From Heliocybe sulcata (taxonomy: Eukaryota; Basidiomycota; Agaricomycetes; Gloeophyllales; Gloeophyllaceae), in contig ML213504.1 in the NCBI GenBank assembly GCA_004369045.1, positions 1,908,894 to 1,972,893 of the forward strand: DNA of 64,000 bases, read 5' to 3'. Shown here in pieces: positions 10,056 through 21,408 of the stretch. The position numbers were made by a program, and so were the translations under genes. A model generated the notes under the pieces. It saw only the letters and a program-made list of their open reading frames with translations, was not told where the DNA came from and did not search any database. Every line of letters begins with the position of its first letter. Positions within the stretch are counted from its first letter, which is position 1.

Positions 10056-13034
10056 TCATGCTGGGATATCCGACGTTTTCCGACTGTACCGCTTGGGAAC
10101 AGGAGGACGAGTTCGTGGACTGGGAATAGAATGCGGGAGGAAACGGGGCCGCGGGGGAGGAGGGTCCGCAAATGCTCGCTTCGGTACAGCCTTATTTCTA
10201 GTCCTCTTCCTCCCTATTGGCAATTCCCTCCCTACGAACACCTGGTGGAATGCAATGGGCAGTGTGAATCCATTCGCCAGGAGATCCTCCACTACTTCCT
10301 GCAATCCCGGCGTCCAAGCAGAGGACATCCTCCCCGAGCTCATATAGGCATCGATAGACGAGCGTATCAGACGTCTCCAATATGATGGGCTAGTTCGTGA
10401 TTTGTGAGCCCGCATGGCAGGGTGCCTCCCGAAAATGCCAAGGGCGGCGTTGTAAAACCGTGCATCGGCTTGCGGGAGGGCTAAACGGTCCAACGCGACA
10501 TCACGACCTGTCCTGCTTTTGATCGCTTGCATGGCGTCGGTGACGGCCAGTGGTACCGAACGCATAGACCGGAATAGTAGGATACCCATTTCTCGTGCGG
10601 CATTATGACGACTAAGCTGGTGTGGTGCCAGTCTGTCCCGTCGGAGAATGTACGACGCCCACCCAATAACATGATCTGTAGACTGGGGTGTCCAATGGGA
10701 TATCTCCTCGTCGTAGCCGCTGACGCCCTTCATGTGCAACCCTTTCCGAGCCTCCTGAGCATAGCACTGCATCATCGAAGTATATGCATGTATGGACAGG
10801 CACCATGGCTCTACGCCTGAGTCAGGCTCCCAGCTCGCCCGCTCAGCCTGTTTAGCGAGCATCCAGACGCGCTCGCAGAGCCCGGTCTTACCAGCTGCAC
10901 TAAGTGCTCTGAGCACGGTGGCGAAAAAGTAAGGACCGTATGCAACTGCCCTGCGTATGGATTCGGAGAGTCTCTCTTTCTTGAGGGCTTGATACTCATG
11001 ATCACTCATGGATCCCCGAGACGGATGGTCAATTGCAGACAGTTCTGGCAGCATCTTGGACAGGACGTCCGCAACAACGTGAGGGCGGCCAGTTGCCACA
11101 AGGTGCGATATAAACGCGGGGATAGTGTACCTGTCCGCATAGAGCCTGCTGTCCCTTGGTGGATGAATAATTCCGGAGGAGTTGTCGTGCTCAGATTTAA
11201 CACCAGCTGCATCCACCGATGTGCATGCGATGTCCTGGTCCGTGTCATCCGCAGCTTCGGACTCTGCATCTAGAGTCTCCCGTTGCCCAGGGTCAACGGC
11301 CACTTCATGCACTACCTCGCGGTCTGTGCCGTAATTCGCATCGAACCTAGGTGCCTCAGGGAGATCAAGATGCACTTCGCCGGATACGTACTCTGCCAGG
11401 GAACGTAGCACGAAAGGACGATCAAGTTTGCTGTCTGCCTCCATGGCTCGTAGTTCTAACAGAGCATGCTCTGCAAGCCCGTTGATACCCAACACCGTGC
11501 CCGATCGTATCAGAATATTGAACGTGGTGCGGCTGGGCGACAGAGGCGGGCACCGGACGTTCTGCATGTGATCCAGGACGTGTTGTGCGAGAGATAGCGA
11601 CCGGCGATGACGCAGGGCATAGTACAACAGGGAATGGTACGTATTGGCGTTCACTGACGGGCGTCCCTCGTCGCGATCGCAAGACCCCGGCAAGTCAGTG
11701 AACAATCGACGTAACGTCTCATGGATGTAGGAGTATGCTTCCACCTGCCGAGGTTGCTGCGACCCTTGGGTCCATACGATTGCCTGTGTTTTGTCGCGCG
11801 GAATCGAGTGCATCGTCTTGACTAGCCGCGAGATGTCCGTGAATGGCAAAAGATTGTCGTTAAGGAGTGACGCTAGGCTCGCTAGCCCCTGCATGGACGG
11901 GAGGAGGTATTGAGCAGGATTGCGAGCAGCCGTAGCTTCGTCCCATGACGCGGTGATGGCCTCCAGGATTGAAGCTAGGATGCCCGCGTGCGGCTTAGGT
12001 AGAAAAGTCCTGGCCTTCCCAGTCTTTGGTATATGAACGCGAGTAGTGCTGGTCTGTTCAAGAGACCCATTGCTAGCCTCCGACATCGATTTAATGACTT
12101 GCTCGGTGATGGCTTTCCGCATCTGCCAGTCCTTTACCAGCAGCACGAAGAGCAAGCAGGCGACGAGGATCTCGCCTTGAAGCAAGCACAAGTTGATCAA
12201 GCTTTCGTACATCCCTCTGGTCTTATAGTGTCCATATTTTCTCGCTTTCATAAAGAGTCCGAGGGCCAAGCGGACAGTCTCGTCGGTCACCATGCTCGTA
12301 TGGAGTTCCAGTACTTTGGCCTCTTCGGGATAGCGTGCGAAGTCGAGTACGAGGCGTTTCATCTTTTCAGCCTCCATCCGGGGTGGCCGTACTGTGGTAG
12401 TGAGTGCATCAATGATGGCCTTCATCGTCGCGGCTCGTAATTTGATACCGTCTTCCATCATGAGGTGAGCTAGTGTAACGGCCTTCTCGGCCAGTCCGGA
12501 ACGTATAAGACCGTGTAGAATGCAGTGGGCGGTAGGCCGACGAGACACGTCCGGGTTGAAGTTGATGGGATCGGGCAGTTGGAGCAGCTTGGGCGGAATC
12601 TGATCAGGAGACTTGCCCTTATAACGCGCCAAAGCCATGCAGTTCAGGATAAACAGCGCCTCGCTTATCTGGCCGTCTTTGAAGCATAGTCTGACCGCTC
12701 GCGAGGCGGCTCTGGACACCTGTGCATTCGTGAGCTGATTTAGACTTGGCTCTGGTAAGGCTTCAGAGGGGACATCTTCAGAACCTTCATTTCCGAACAG
12801 GCTGGGGAAAACGGTAGCGGGTATGGCGTATGGTCTAGATGAAGCAAGAATTTGCAAGGCGGAAGAGGCCGACCAATGAGGAGGGGCACATGAAGGTCGG
12901 ACGAGGACGCGAGGATGTCGTAGCGGATGCCAGAGAACATTTCGAGCGCTAATGGACCTCCTGCCTAACGGCGACGAGGTATACAGCGACAGTCTATGAA
13001 AGGCATTGACAATGGTGGACTGATTGCATTGCAT
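10056..13034 (-). CDS. Large PPR-like protein, probably mitochondrial
   Basis: One uninterrupted frame of 992 residues. The N-terminus is rich in Arg, Ser and His with few acids (MQCNQSTIVNAFHRLSLYTS...), as in mitochondrial presequences. The body is almost all alpha-helical. Helix pairs such as NANTYHSLLYYALRHRRSLS and RTTFNILIRSGTVLGINGLA resemble pentatricopeptide (PPR) units, which bind single-stranded RNA in organelles. The repeats are degenerate and I cannot count them reliably. A polar acidic patch lies in the middle (DAESEAADDTDQD). I do not recognise a named orthologue. Inference: a fungal mitochondrial RNA-processing or translation factor. The neighbour, mitochondrial IF-3, ends 52 bp away on the other strand. 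Confidence 0.7.
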   Translation of the reverse strand: MQCNQSTIVNAFHRLSLYTSSPLGRRSISARNVLWHPLRHPRVLVRPSCAPPHWSASSALQILASSRPYAIPATVFPSLFGNEGSEDVPSEALPEPSLNQLTNAQVSRAASRAVRLCFKDGQISEALFILNCMALARYKGKSPDQIPPKLLQLPDPINFNPDVSRRPTAHCILHGLIRSGLAEKAVTLAHLMMEDGIKLRAATMKAIIDALTTTVRPPRMEAEKMKRLVLDFARYPEEAKVLELHTSMVTDETVRLALGLFMKARKYGHYKTRGMYESLINLCLLQGEILVACLLFVLLVKDWQMRKAITEQVIKSMSEASNGSLEQTSTTRVHIPKTGKARTFLPKPHAGILASILEAITASWDEATAARNPAQYLLPSMQGLASLASLLNDNLLPFTDISRLVKTMHSIPRDKTQAIVWTQGSQQPRQVEAYSYIHETLRRLFTDLPGSCDRDEGRPSVNANTYHSLLYYALRHRRSLSLAQHVLDHMQNVRCPPLSPSRTTFNILIRSGTVLGINGLAEHALLELRAMEADSKLDRPFVLRSLAEYVSGEVHLDLPEAPRFDANYGTDREVVHEVAVDPGQRETLDAESEAADDTDQDIACTSVDAAGVKSEHDNSSGIIHPPRDSRLYADRYTIPAFISHLVATGRPHVVADVLSKMLPELSAIDHPSRGSMSDHEYQALKKERLSESIRRAVAYGPYFFATVLRALSAAGKTGLCERVWMLAKQAERASWEPDSGVEPWCLSIHAYTSMMQCYAQEARKGLHMKGVSGYDEEISHWTPQSTDHVIGWASYILRRDRLAPHQLSRHNAAREMGILLFRSMRSVPLAVTDAMQAIKSRTGRDVALDRLALPQADARFYNAALGIFGRHPAMRAHKSRTSPSYWRRLIRSSIDAYMSSGRMSSAWTPGLQEVVEDLLANGFTLPIAFHQVFVGRELPIGRKRTRNKAVPKRAFADPPPPRPRFLPHSIPSPRTRPPVPKRYSRKTSDIPA

Positions 13035-13379
13035 GAATCAAGCATTACTGAAGCCAGTGTTATAATCGGTCTAGTACAATATATGCAGAGGTTGAGCTCA
13101 CCAGCCTCTTGAGCCTGACTTGACTTTTTACACGATCAATTTTGCTTAAGAGCAAAGAGCTCGCCGCGGCCGCGAGTCACTAGTCAACGACAAGTGCAGC
13201 GTCGGGCAAGGGGACTCGGGACTCGGGAACGTCGAGCGTGGTCTCGATTCTGTATCAGTCACGTGATCCTTGCAGTCGGCGTCACACTGTTTCATTGCAA
13301 GTTTGCCTTGCTCTGTGCTGTCTGGTGTCGGGCACTGTCGCAGTTTCAGACGGGAAATTGATATCTGAATCGTTCACTC
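13035..13379. promoter_or_regulatory. Shared divergent promoter region
   Basis: The 345 bp between the PPR-like gene (-) and the CBP80 gene (+) must hold both promoters. A GC-rich patch lies at about 13165-13180. No gene is visible. Confidence 0.45.
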
Positions 13380-16300
13380 ATGAGCTACGACCGGCCTTAC
13401 AATAATCGAAGACGGAATCGAGGTGAGAAATGCGCATGGGGGAACGCGTCTTGCAGTCCGACCGAGCATTAAGGATTCTTACAGATGACTATGAGCGGCG
13501 AGAGGTATACGAGACACCGGAGCAGAAACTAAGAACTGCAATAATCAGACTGGGGGAGGTGGTATGTATACTTCGTGTCTTTTCCATGAAGGCGACTGAA
13601 CAGCAGTCAGGATGTCGTTCAAGAAATTCCTCGAGTAGTGAAGCAGATACGAGAACAGGCAGCCGGAAGTGTGCCAGCTATCTCGGAGGGATTTCGAATA
13701 GGGTGTGTTTGCCAATAAATAAATCTGATACATGCTGACAGTCTCCCATAGTGTTACCGAGCAGCCCTACAAAATCCCATATTATGCCAATCTCCTTCGC
13801 CTTCTGCATGATCCTGCAGAAGGAGAACCGGAGCCTTCTACTAGTGGCAGTCCATCCCTAGGCAAACAGATACTTGAAGATTTCTGGAAGGGATTCCAAG
13901 CGTTCCTGGATAAGCTATCATGGAGAGAAACACGTCTATGTGTGAGTCCTTCCCGCTCACCACCGGAGCTCTGTCTGAGACTTGTGATTTGACCGTAGAT
14001 TCACTTTTTTGCACATCTCACTATGGCCAAAGTTATCACAGTGCAATCCATGTCCAGTCTCTTGCAGTCATTTGTAGCTGTGCTCGATGAGTTTGGAGTC
14101 TCCCATGGTCGGGCCAAAAGGGCGGGCCTGTGTGCGGCAGAGGGACTGATGATCGTGCGTAGTGCCCTGCCCTCTATTCCATCTCCTACTCACTTAAACT
14201 GAGGATAGGCGGGCAAGACCCTCAAGGAAGAGTCGGTCACGAATGTCACCGATATCATTGATGCTATCCAGACATACATTGAATCTACTGCGTCATCAAA
14301 ACGGCTAGTCCAGCCTGTAGCACTATTCCATGCAAACTTGGACAGTCTAGAGAACGCTGACGAGGTGTGCATATCTTCACATGGGGCCTGGAGAGTAGAA
14401 TCTCACGTATTCGCTACAAGCTACTGGAATCAGCACTAGCGGTTCTCAAAGCACTAAATTCGGCTGATTTTTCTGAGAGCGTTGACAGCTATCCGCAACC
14501 GTACGCTGATCTCCCTGACCTCCCTGATGGTGCTGCGGCTTTTGAGCTTCCATCGGTGCTCGTACCACCCGAGATCATTGAGCTGGACGGGCTCTCCGCA
14601 GATACAGGAGAGGAAGCCCAGGTCAAGAAGGAAGAGTGGCCAGAATATTACATTCGGCTGTTCGAAAACGAGGTATACTCCCTTCGCCTGCATTATTTTG
14701 TGTTTTAACATGCGTGTAACAGGTTACACCGAACCCAGTGTCCCCAGCTGGTTATGCCGTACGATCTGCGCTCCTGGATATCGTCGAGATATTTGAAGTC
14801 AATCGGAAAGAGTGTGCGCGGTTATTGCTTGAATATCCGAAATGGACGCTGCCGGGCACGTTCAAACCGAGACCTGGGACGCCTGCGGAGCTGCAGCCAG
14901 AGCCGGTGCCTGGCAAGAACTGGCAGCTGGAAAGCGCCCTTATGGAGGTTTGTTTTGGACACGTTGAACGGATCTATACCGTCTGAAACATAACTGTGCA
15001 ATGTAGATCGTGCTCGGCGCTCTGTTTGTTCTGCCTCAGTCGACGTACAAGGCCATCTACTACATCGGTCTGATTACGGAGATCTGCAAACTTTCCCCGT
15101 CCACTGTAGGTCCTGCCGTTGGGAAGTCCATCCGCAAGCTGTATGCGTCCCTTGCGGACGGCCTGGACGTCGAAATTGGCCGGCGTTTTGCGGAGTGGTT
15201 CGCCATACACATGAGTAACTTCGGATTTCAGTGGGTCTGGAAGGAATGGTGCGCGCCGCTTTCGCTTTCACTTTGGACGCTGTTCACTCATTTGTGGCGT
15301 TCTGCAGGGTATCGGACTTATCACTATCGCACAACCATCCGAAGCGGGGGTTCGCCCGTCGGGCGGTAGAGTTCGAAATCAGGTTGGCGTATTTCGAGCG
15401 GATTGCGAAGACGCTTCCTGAAGCGTTCCAAGCCGAGGGTGCCTCCGTGCTCCCGGAGCACGCGCCAGGTCCGGATTTCGAGTATGACGAGCCTTGTGAG
15501 TTGATACCTTTGACTAGCAATCGCCGTAGCTGACAGACTGCTGTAGCAAATCCCTACCATAATGCTGCCCAGAGCGTACTGAATTTGCTCAAGGGCCGCG
15601 CCAAGGCGGACGATGTTCTCGCTCACCTTGAATCTTTGAAGACAGCCATCGGCGAGACGGCAGATGGTGATGTGAATGTTGACGCCGTGGGCCGCTCTGT
15701 CGCGGTCCAATCGCTCCTAAACATCGGCTCTCGCTCCTTCTCACACTTCCTTAACGCCATCGAACGTTATCTCCCTGTCCTCCGCAGCCTCGCCCAAGGA
15801 GGCCCTGAAGCCAAGACGGACATCCTCACCGCGGTATCCCTGTTCTGGAAGAGGAATCGCCAGATGATCGCAATTGTGTTCGATAAGCTGATGCAGTACC
15901 AAATTGTTGACCCTACGGATGTCGTTGGGTGGACATTCACGAACGGCGTCGGCAATGAGCGGGGTAGCTCGGAGGGTTCCTCAGTTATCAATGCACATGA
16001 TTGGGACCTCCTGAAAGGCGCGCTAGACAAGGCCAACGGGCGGGTGCTAGTTGCAAGGAGGAGGGTGACGGCGCTGAGAAAGGAGGAGGACGATACTCGG
16101 GCTAGAGCCAAAGCGAGCGGAGGTGGCGATGTGGCGAGCATGGAGGTTGATGCCGAGATCAAGCCGGGTTAATCCTCTGTCCACTTCTCGTAGCCGTCAT
16201 CTAACCTTCTTTTGATAGACGAGCCAGAGTCGGCCGTTCTGACGACCGCAGTGAAGGCCTTCACCAGCTTAACGTCTCAACAAAAGAGCACCCTGGCGAG

Positions 16301-16673
16301 GGCGCTGGAAGGGTTCATCACATGCTTGGGGTCCGCGTCCTCTGATGGGCAGGCCGGCCCCGTTGCCCCCGATGTCGTTACGGAGAAGGCGTGGCATAAC
16401 CGCGCTAACTGGACTGACGAGGAGTGGAATACATGGGAGACGTGGGGTTGGTACAGGCATTTCTGCAGAGCAGTAAGTACCTCCGCCCCATCTCAATCCT
16501 TGCCATCGTCCGCCTGATGGTTTGCGTCTTTCCTTTCTCAGTACTCACCATATCTGCGGAATTATTCCACGACCTTGGGTACCGTTTCTCTCAATAAGTT
16601 GGAGGGATCTACAGACCCCGCTGCCCTCCAGATCATGAAGATATGGAACGTTGCCACTGGGGAAGAGGCTTGA
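13380..16673 (+). CDS. Nuclear cap-binding protein subunit 1 (CBP80/NCBP1)
   Basis: Spliced gene with about ten introns. The short first exon (MSYDRPYNNRRNR) leads into DDYERREVYETPEQKLRTAI, then an MIF4G-type helical repeat (WRETRLC, FFAHLTMAKVITVQSM). The middle domain has YAVRSALLDIVEIFEVNRKE and YPKWTLPGTFKP. The C-terminal domain has the NHPKRGFARRAVEFEIRLAY region, LNAIERYLPVLRSL and the final WNTWETWGWYRHFCRAYSPY. This order is typical of CBP80. Known role: the large subunit of the nuclear cap-binding complex, which with CBP20 binds the m7G cap and couples it to splicing, export and decay. The gene is followed 127 bp downstream by a tRNA gene. Confidence 0.88.
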
Positions 16674-16800
16674 AATCTTTGTGAGGATGACTCGCATTTA
16701 CCATATGTTAGCATACTGTACAGATGTCACTGGAAAATTTCCCTTGAGCATGCCACCAGTGTTTAAGTAATATATATTAGATCGGGATCTAGACCGCAGT

Positions 16801-16899
16801 GGGCTGATGGCGCAGTTGGTTAGCGCGTCTGCTTTACATGTGGCTGAAATTATATCACGTCTTCGCAGAAGGTCTTCGGTTCAAACCCGGATCGGCTCA
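16801..16899 (+). tRNA. tRNA-Val (anticodon UAC) with a 25-nt intron
   Basis: A full cloverleaf can be drawn. The acceptor stem GGGCTGA pairs with TCGGCTC (two G-T pairs), with discriminator A at 16899. The D stem is GCGC/GCGC and the anticodon stem TCTGC/GCAGA. The T arm TTCGG/CCGGA has the loop TTCAAAC. The anticodon TAC is at 16835-16837. The intron (16839-16863) sits one base 3' of the anticodon, the standard nuclear position. Box A (TGGCGCAGTTGG) and box B (GGTTCAAACC) of the internal Pol III promoter are present. A T-run near 16918 may be the Pol III terminator. Confidence 0.9.
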
Positions 16900-16916
16900 T
16901 AGTCCGCGACAAAACC

Positions 16917-16923
16917 ATTTTTT
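16917..16923 (+). terminator. Likely Pol III terminator of tRNA-Val
   Basis: A run of T residues starts about 18 bp after the tRNA end (ccattttttcttcc), as expected for RNA polymerase III termination. Confidence 0.5.
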
Positions 16924-17376
16924 CTTCCGAATCTAGCTACTGAGTAAGTAGGTTACAATGTCCTACCTTGTCACAAGCTTGAGTAATAAGGACAAGCGAC
17001 CGACTGGGGGATGCAATACAAGTACGTCTATAATGTTTCTAGATATACTATACATGCATTCGTTCGTGGGTCGTGAAATACATGGGGTGGTGATAGGGCT
17101 ACAGTGGTGTGTGGCGAAGGAATGTGGGGGGCTAATATTAGTGTTACAACAAATCCAGCAATATCCATGTCAAACAACAAATCAACGCATCACGAAGAAA
17201 TAAAATTAGAAGTGTGCGCTAGCATAGAACGAATCAAGAAGTCGGCGTAGTGATGTGCAAAGCATTAAAAGTCTGTGGTAGAAAGTCGATCCGCGAACGT
17301 AAATGACAGGCAGTGTTAATGAGGGGTTGGTAGTCGATGGACGAGTATCCCGTGTATATCGTGCAGAACCAAGAGC
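16924..17376. other. Intergenic, no gene seen
   Basis: The stretch holds only short frames without family resemblance. It is probably the 3' flank of the cyclin gene. Confidence 0.5.
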
Positions 17377-18765
17377 CTAGACGTCGAGCGTGCCAGCCTG
17401 AGTGCGGAACATGACCGACTTGGAATGAACGAGCCGGCGGAATGCGCTGGTAGTTGCCTCGGAGTGGTCGACGATCTCGACGGCGGGCATAGCCTTGAAC
17501 ATGTCGGCCTTCTCCACGCCCGCACCTTTTGTTGCTGCGCCCCACATGCGTGTGAAGAAGCCCCCGGCGGAGACAGAGCCCCTGCCAGCGGCTTTGTCCG
17601 TGTCATCGTCGCCATCTTCGAGCGGAGCCTGAGAGTATGCGTAGGACGCCGCCCGGCGTGAGGCGAGGTAGCTCGAGCGCGCACTCGTCCGCGAGGAAGC
17701 GGGGCTGCACTCAGCGCGGACGGTAAGCGTAGACGACGTCGATACCTTGCGGCCTTGTCTGCGTACGCGCGAGGGAGCACGCTTGAGCATGAACCTAGCC
17801 GCCTGCTTCGTGATGTCTTCCTCGAGCTCGTCCTCCGACGTCGACGACGAGTTGCCGCTGTCCTCGGTCATGGAGCCTGGGTCGGACTCGGTGCCGCTGG
17901 CGCCGCTGTTGCTGAAGCTAGACGAGGTAGACATCGGGGAGGGTACTTTAGCGTCAGAGGAGCGCGTCGATGGGGCAACGTCGAGATATGTCCTGGAGAG
18001 ACGCTTGGCAATGCTCTTGAGGGCAGAGTCATGAGGAGGCGTCGGCGGCATCTGGGTTTGACCACGAGCCTTGCTAGCCTTGGTGACCTTCTCCACGGCG
18101 GCAGCTCTGGTTTGCTGGGAGGTAGGCAGGAAGACAGAGTAGACCTTGATGGCCTCGGCTTCGTCGAAGCGCAGATCGTAGTCCAAGAGGAAGAGCAGCT
18201 GGCGTTCCATAAGGTTGACCTCGGCGATGTCGAAGAACTGAGCATACGTAGTCCAGTGCTTGTTCTTCGGCGAGGAGTCGTTGAGGTACTTGGCGGCGAC
18301 GATGAGCGTCGCCAAGAAGACCCGGTGCCTAGTGCATGCCATTCCTAAGGATAGTTAGCAATGCGTCGTGGCACACGACAGCATACACTCACCCTTGGCC
18401 ATCGACGGCAGCTTGGAGCGCAGACGGTTGAGGTATACGAGAACCGTCAGAAGCGTAGGGGTCTGGACATTTGAGGCCTTGCACAGGCCGATGATGAACT
18501 CCTCGAGCGAGGGAAAAGCGCGGCTTGCAGGTGCTTGCTCTTGCTCCTTTTTGAAGGTCGCCTTGGCTGGCGTGTGAGGGGGAGTCAAGAGAGCAGAGCT
18601 AGACTGTGCGGCGGGCTCGTCAGCGACGCTGATGACACGCTTGCAGACCTCGGCGATGTAGCCTATCATGTCGAACGAGACGGGTTCGCGCATGAGATTG
18701 ACGAAGGCGGGGTCGTGCTCTGAGCGGGGAATGAGGGAAGCAGGGTGACGACGGTCTGCAGACAT
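17377..18765 (-). CDS. Pcl1/2-type (PHO80-family) cyclin
   Basis: Two exons joined by a short intron (about 18344-18391). The cyclin box spans the splice: EEFIIGLCKASNVQTPTLL, VYLNRLRSKLPSMAKG, then MACTRHRVFLATLIVAAKYL, NDSSPKNKHWTTYAQFF and NLMERQLLFLLDYDLRF. CTRHRVFLA and KYLNDSSPKNKHW are marks of the fungal Pcl1/2 group, which activates the Pho85-type kinase at G1/S and in polarity. The long C-terminal tail is Ser/Thr-rich (SSFSNSGASGTESDPGS) and probably carries phosphorylation sites. The start at 18765 (MSADRRHPASLIPRSEHDPA) is the first in-frame ATG. Confidence 0.87.
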
Positions 18766-19310
18766 AATGTGTGTTGAAAGAGGGGATACCCGTCGAGGGG
18801 AGTGTATAGAAGATGGACGAAGAAAAGAAACGCGCGGGAATGGTTCGCGGAGTGGTTGGCTTTATACGCCTGAGCAGACGCGGCTGGGTCAGGTGACGAG
18901 ACTGGGTTGCCAAAAGCGGAGCTTAAAGGTATGCAAAGTGCAAAGTGGTTCGCGGTAGAAACCGGCCCTGCCAGTGCGAGGATGAAAGGAAAGGATGTTA
19001 GCCCTCCATACCGCTCAGCGACCGTTTAAATCCAGTCACGGCGCTGTCTCGGATGTCTCATGGCTGACTGTGTAGCGGATGTCTGGCGGTTGACGGTGTC
19101 GGCGGCGGTCTGCATTCGAATGGCGGCCAGACGCAGACTCTGGCGGGGATTCGCGGAGCTTGAATATGTGACGTTCAGTAACCACGTGCTGTGACGCGTG
19201 CGTTACCGGCGGTCACGGCTGCGTGGCTGCGATACGCGACGGCGGCGGCGCCTCCTTTCTCTGCTCTGCTTGCTTGCTTGGTCCTTTTTAGCATATAATC
19301 ATCTCTTTGC
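18766..19310. promoter_or_regulatory. Divergent promoter region of cyclin and transporter genes
   Basis: About 545 bp between two divergent start codons. A TATA-like AT-rich element (agcatataatcatc) lies about 20 bp before the transporter ATG. No gene is seen. Confidence 0.4.
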
Positions 19311-20673
19311 ATGTCTGCTGTGATATTTGACTGGTTGGCGCCGCTCAGTCTGATTTTCGGAGGCTGCTGCAGGCAAGTACGGCCCTTTATGATCAAAACG
19401 CGTACGCTGAGACTTGCGTGCAGTAATGCGTTAACGCTGGAGCAATTAACGTCGCAATACCCAGATGCAGGGCATCTTATCACGTTTGCCCAGTTTCTTT
19501 TAGTGTCTTTACGAGGCCTGCCCAACCTGTTATCAATAACGTATCCCCACAAGAGCCATGGCCTGCTGCACTACCTTCCAATACTCCACATTAAGAGACC
19601 ACGAATACCACTACGCGCCTACATAATTCAAGTTATCCTATTCCTCTTTGTATCCATTTTGAATAATATGGCCTTCGCGTACAAGATCCCCATGCCAGTG
19701 CACATCATATTTCGGAGTGGCGGTCTGGTGGTTAGCATGTGCCTAGGATGGCTAGTAATGGGCAAAAGGTCCGTAAACTCTCGTTGAGTACGCATGAAGC
19801 GATTGTTCTTGACAACTTGTATTCAGATATACTTTAACTCAAGTCTTCTCCGTCCTCCTCGTCACAGCGGGCGTAATCCTCACGACCTACTCCGCCTCCC
19901 AGACTAAATCCAACTCCTCACCAAAGTCCGCCTCAGCTTCCACCCCCACCACCTCCCTCCCGCACACCGACACCCTCACCTACCTGACCGGCATCGCCAT
20001 CCTCTCCCTCGCCCTCCTCTGCTCCGGCTTCCTCGGGCTCGCTCAGGACCGGATGTACGCCGCCTACACGCGCCCCGGCGCACCTGGAGCAGATACAAAG
20101 AGCAAGAAGAATGAAGAGAAGGTGAAGGCAGAGGGAAAAGAGGTCAGCGAGAAGCCCCAATGGCAAGAATCAATGTTCTACCTCCACTTCCTCGCGATGC
20201 CCATGTTCTGGTTTGTCCGGCAAGATCTCACGTCCCAGCTCGCGAGCGTTGCCTCTGGCCCGCAAGTCCAGGTGAACCTCGTATCCCCCTTTACCGCTTC
20301 GGCCTCCAACTTTATCGTCCTCCCTCCCGTTTTCCCCCCCTCCAACTCAACCACCCCTCCTTCTCAAGCCCCTGCCCTCGGCTCCCTATCGGTACCTATG
20401 GGCCTCCTTGCCCTCGCTCTAACAACCGTAACCTCCCTGATCTGTATCTCAGGCGTCCACCGCCTCACCTCGCGCGTCTCCTCTCTCACTGTGACGCTGG
20501 TGTTGACTGTGAGGAAGGCGGTCTCGCTGATTATTAGCGTACTGTTCTTTCCCAAGGAGGGGCAGGGGGACTTGGGGATGATGTGGGCAGGGGCCATGCT
20601 TGTAGGGGTAGGGACGGTGGGCTATGCAGTTGGTGGCAGAAGAAAGGAGGGGGGAAAGGTGAAGAAGGAGTAG
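19311..20673 (+). CDS. YEA4: Nucleotide-sugar (UDP-GlcNAc/UDP-xylose type) transporter, Yea4/SLC35B4-like
   Basis: Three exons. Exon 1 ends at 19372 and the intron has GC..AG ends (GCAAGT donor; 19373-19423). Only this splice gives IFGGCCSNALTLEQLTSQYP, the conserved first membrane segment of SLC35B4/Yea4 proteins (GCCSN). Later segments include HLITFAQFLLVSLRGLP, SILNNMAFAYKIPMPVHIIF, RSGGLVVSMCLGWLVMGKR and, after the second intron, YTLTQVFSVLLVTAGVILTT. The C-terminal half has the SSLTVTLVLTVRKAVSLIIS motif and an ER-type KKE tail. About ten membrane segments fit the family. Known role: exchange of UDP-GlcNAc (or UDP-xylose) for UMP across ER or Golgi membranes, feeding chitin and glycan synthesis. 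A long, Pro/Ser-rich loop lies in the middle. Confidence 0.88.
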
Positions 20674-21408
20674 AGAAGAGAAGAGCTGGTAGAAGTGTAT
20701 TTCTTCGTTGTTGTCTGTGATACTTAATGCAAGTTCTTTAATACAGAATATCGATCATACCGTCAGTAAGGTATCACGCGAGGATTCTGTCGAAAAGTTA
20801 CTCAGTCTGATTTCTCGCGTGTCCGGCTGTCCGACGGACAACGAAATGCGAATCGAGTCAGCAGGTAACGTTGCGTTTGCTGCTGATGCCCATTTTTCAT
20901 GGGGGGGACTTCCGGATCTGCCAGACCCGTTTGGGTTCGATTGCACGTACACAAATGGCCAGTTCAAGTGACGTGTGGCGCGACCAGACAGCAGCACGGA
21001 ACATGCAACTCTGGAATAGACTCGCCTGATGTCGCAGTCTCCAAAACTAATCCTCGAGCACTGACAAGACACAGGGATGTGGTGGTTCGGTGGGACAAAC
21101 AGCAAGTAGGCTAGGACGACCAGAAGGACACGAGAAAGAAAAGTGGATGCGACACGCCGTCCGGAGCTCGACGGCGTTGTCAGCTAGGCCTCAGGCCTCA
21201 TGCGTGGCAAGCTCTCCCATGTCTCGTCGCTCGCAAGCTCACTCCTGAGACGTGTATAAGCACGGTCGTGTCATGATAAAGTGGGATATCCACGAATGTC
21301 ACCGTCTCCGTCCGAGGTATCATATAGCTCCACGCGCTCCGTGCGTTAAGATATGTACACCATAGTCCATTAATACATTCTCATATGAGAAAGACGGCGC
21401 CTAGCGTC
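20674..21408. other. Intergenic between convergent genes, no gene seen
   Basis: Some 735 bp with only weak frames. It contains the 3' flanks of the transporter (+) and the SH3 gene (-). Confidence 0.5.
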
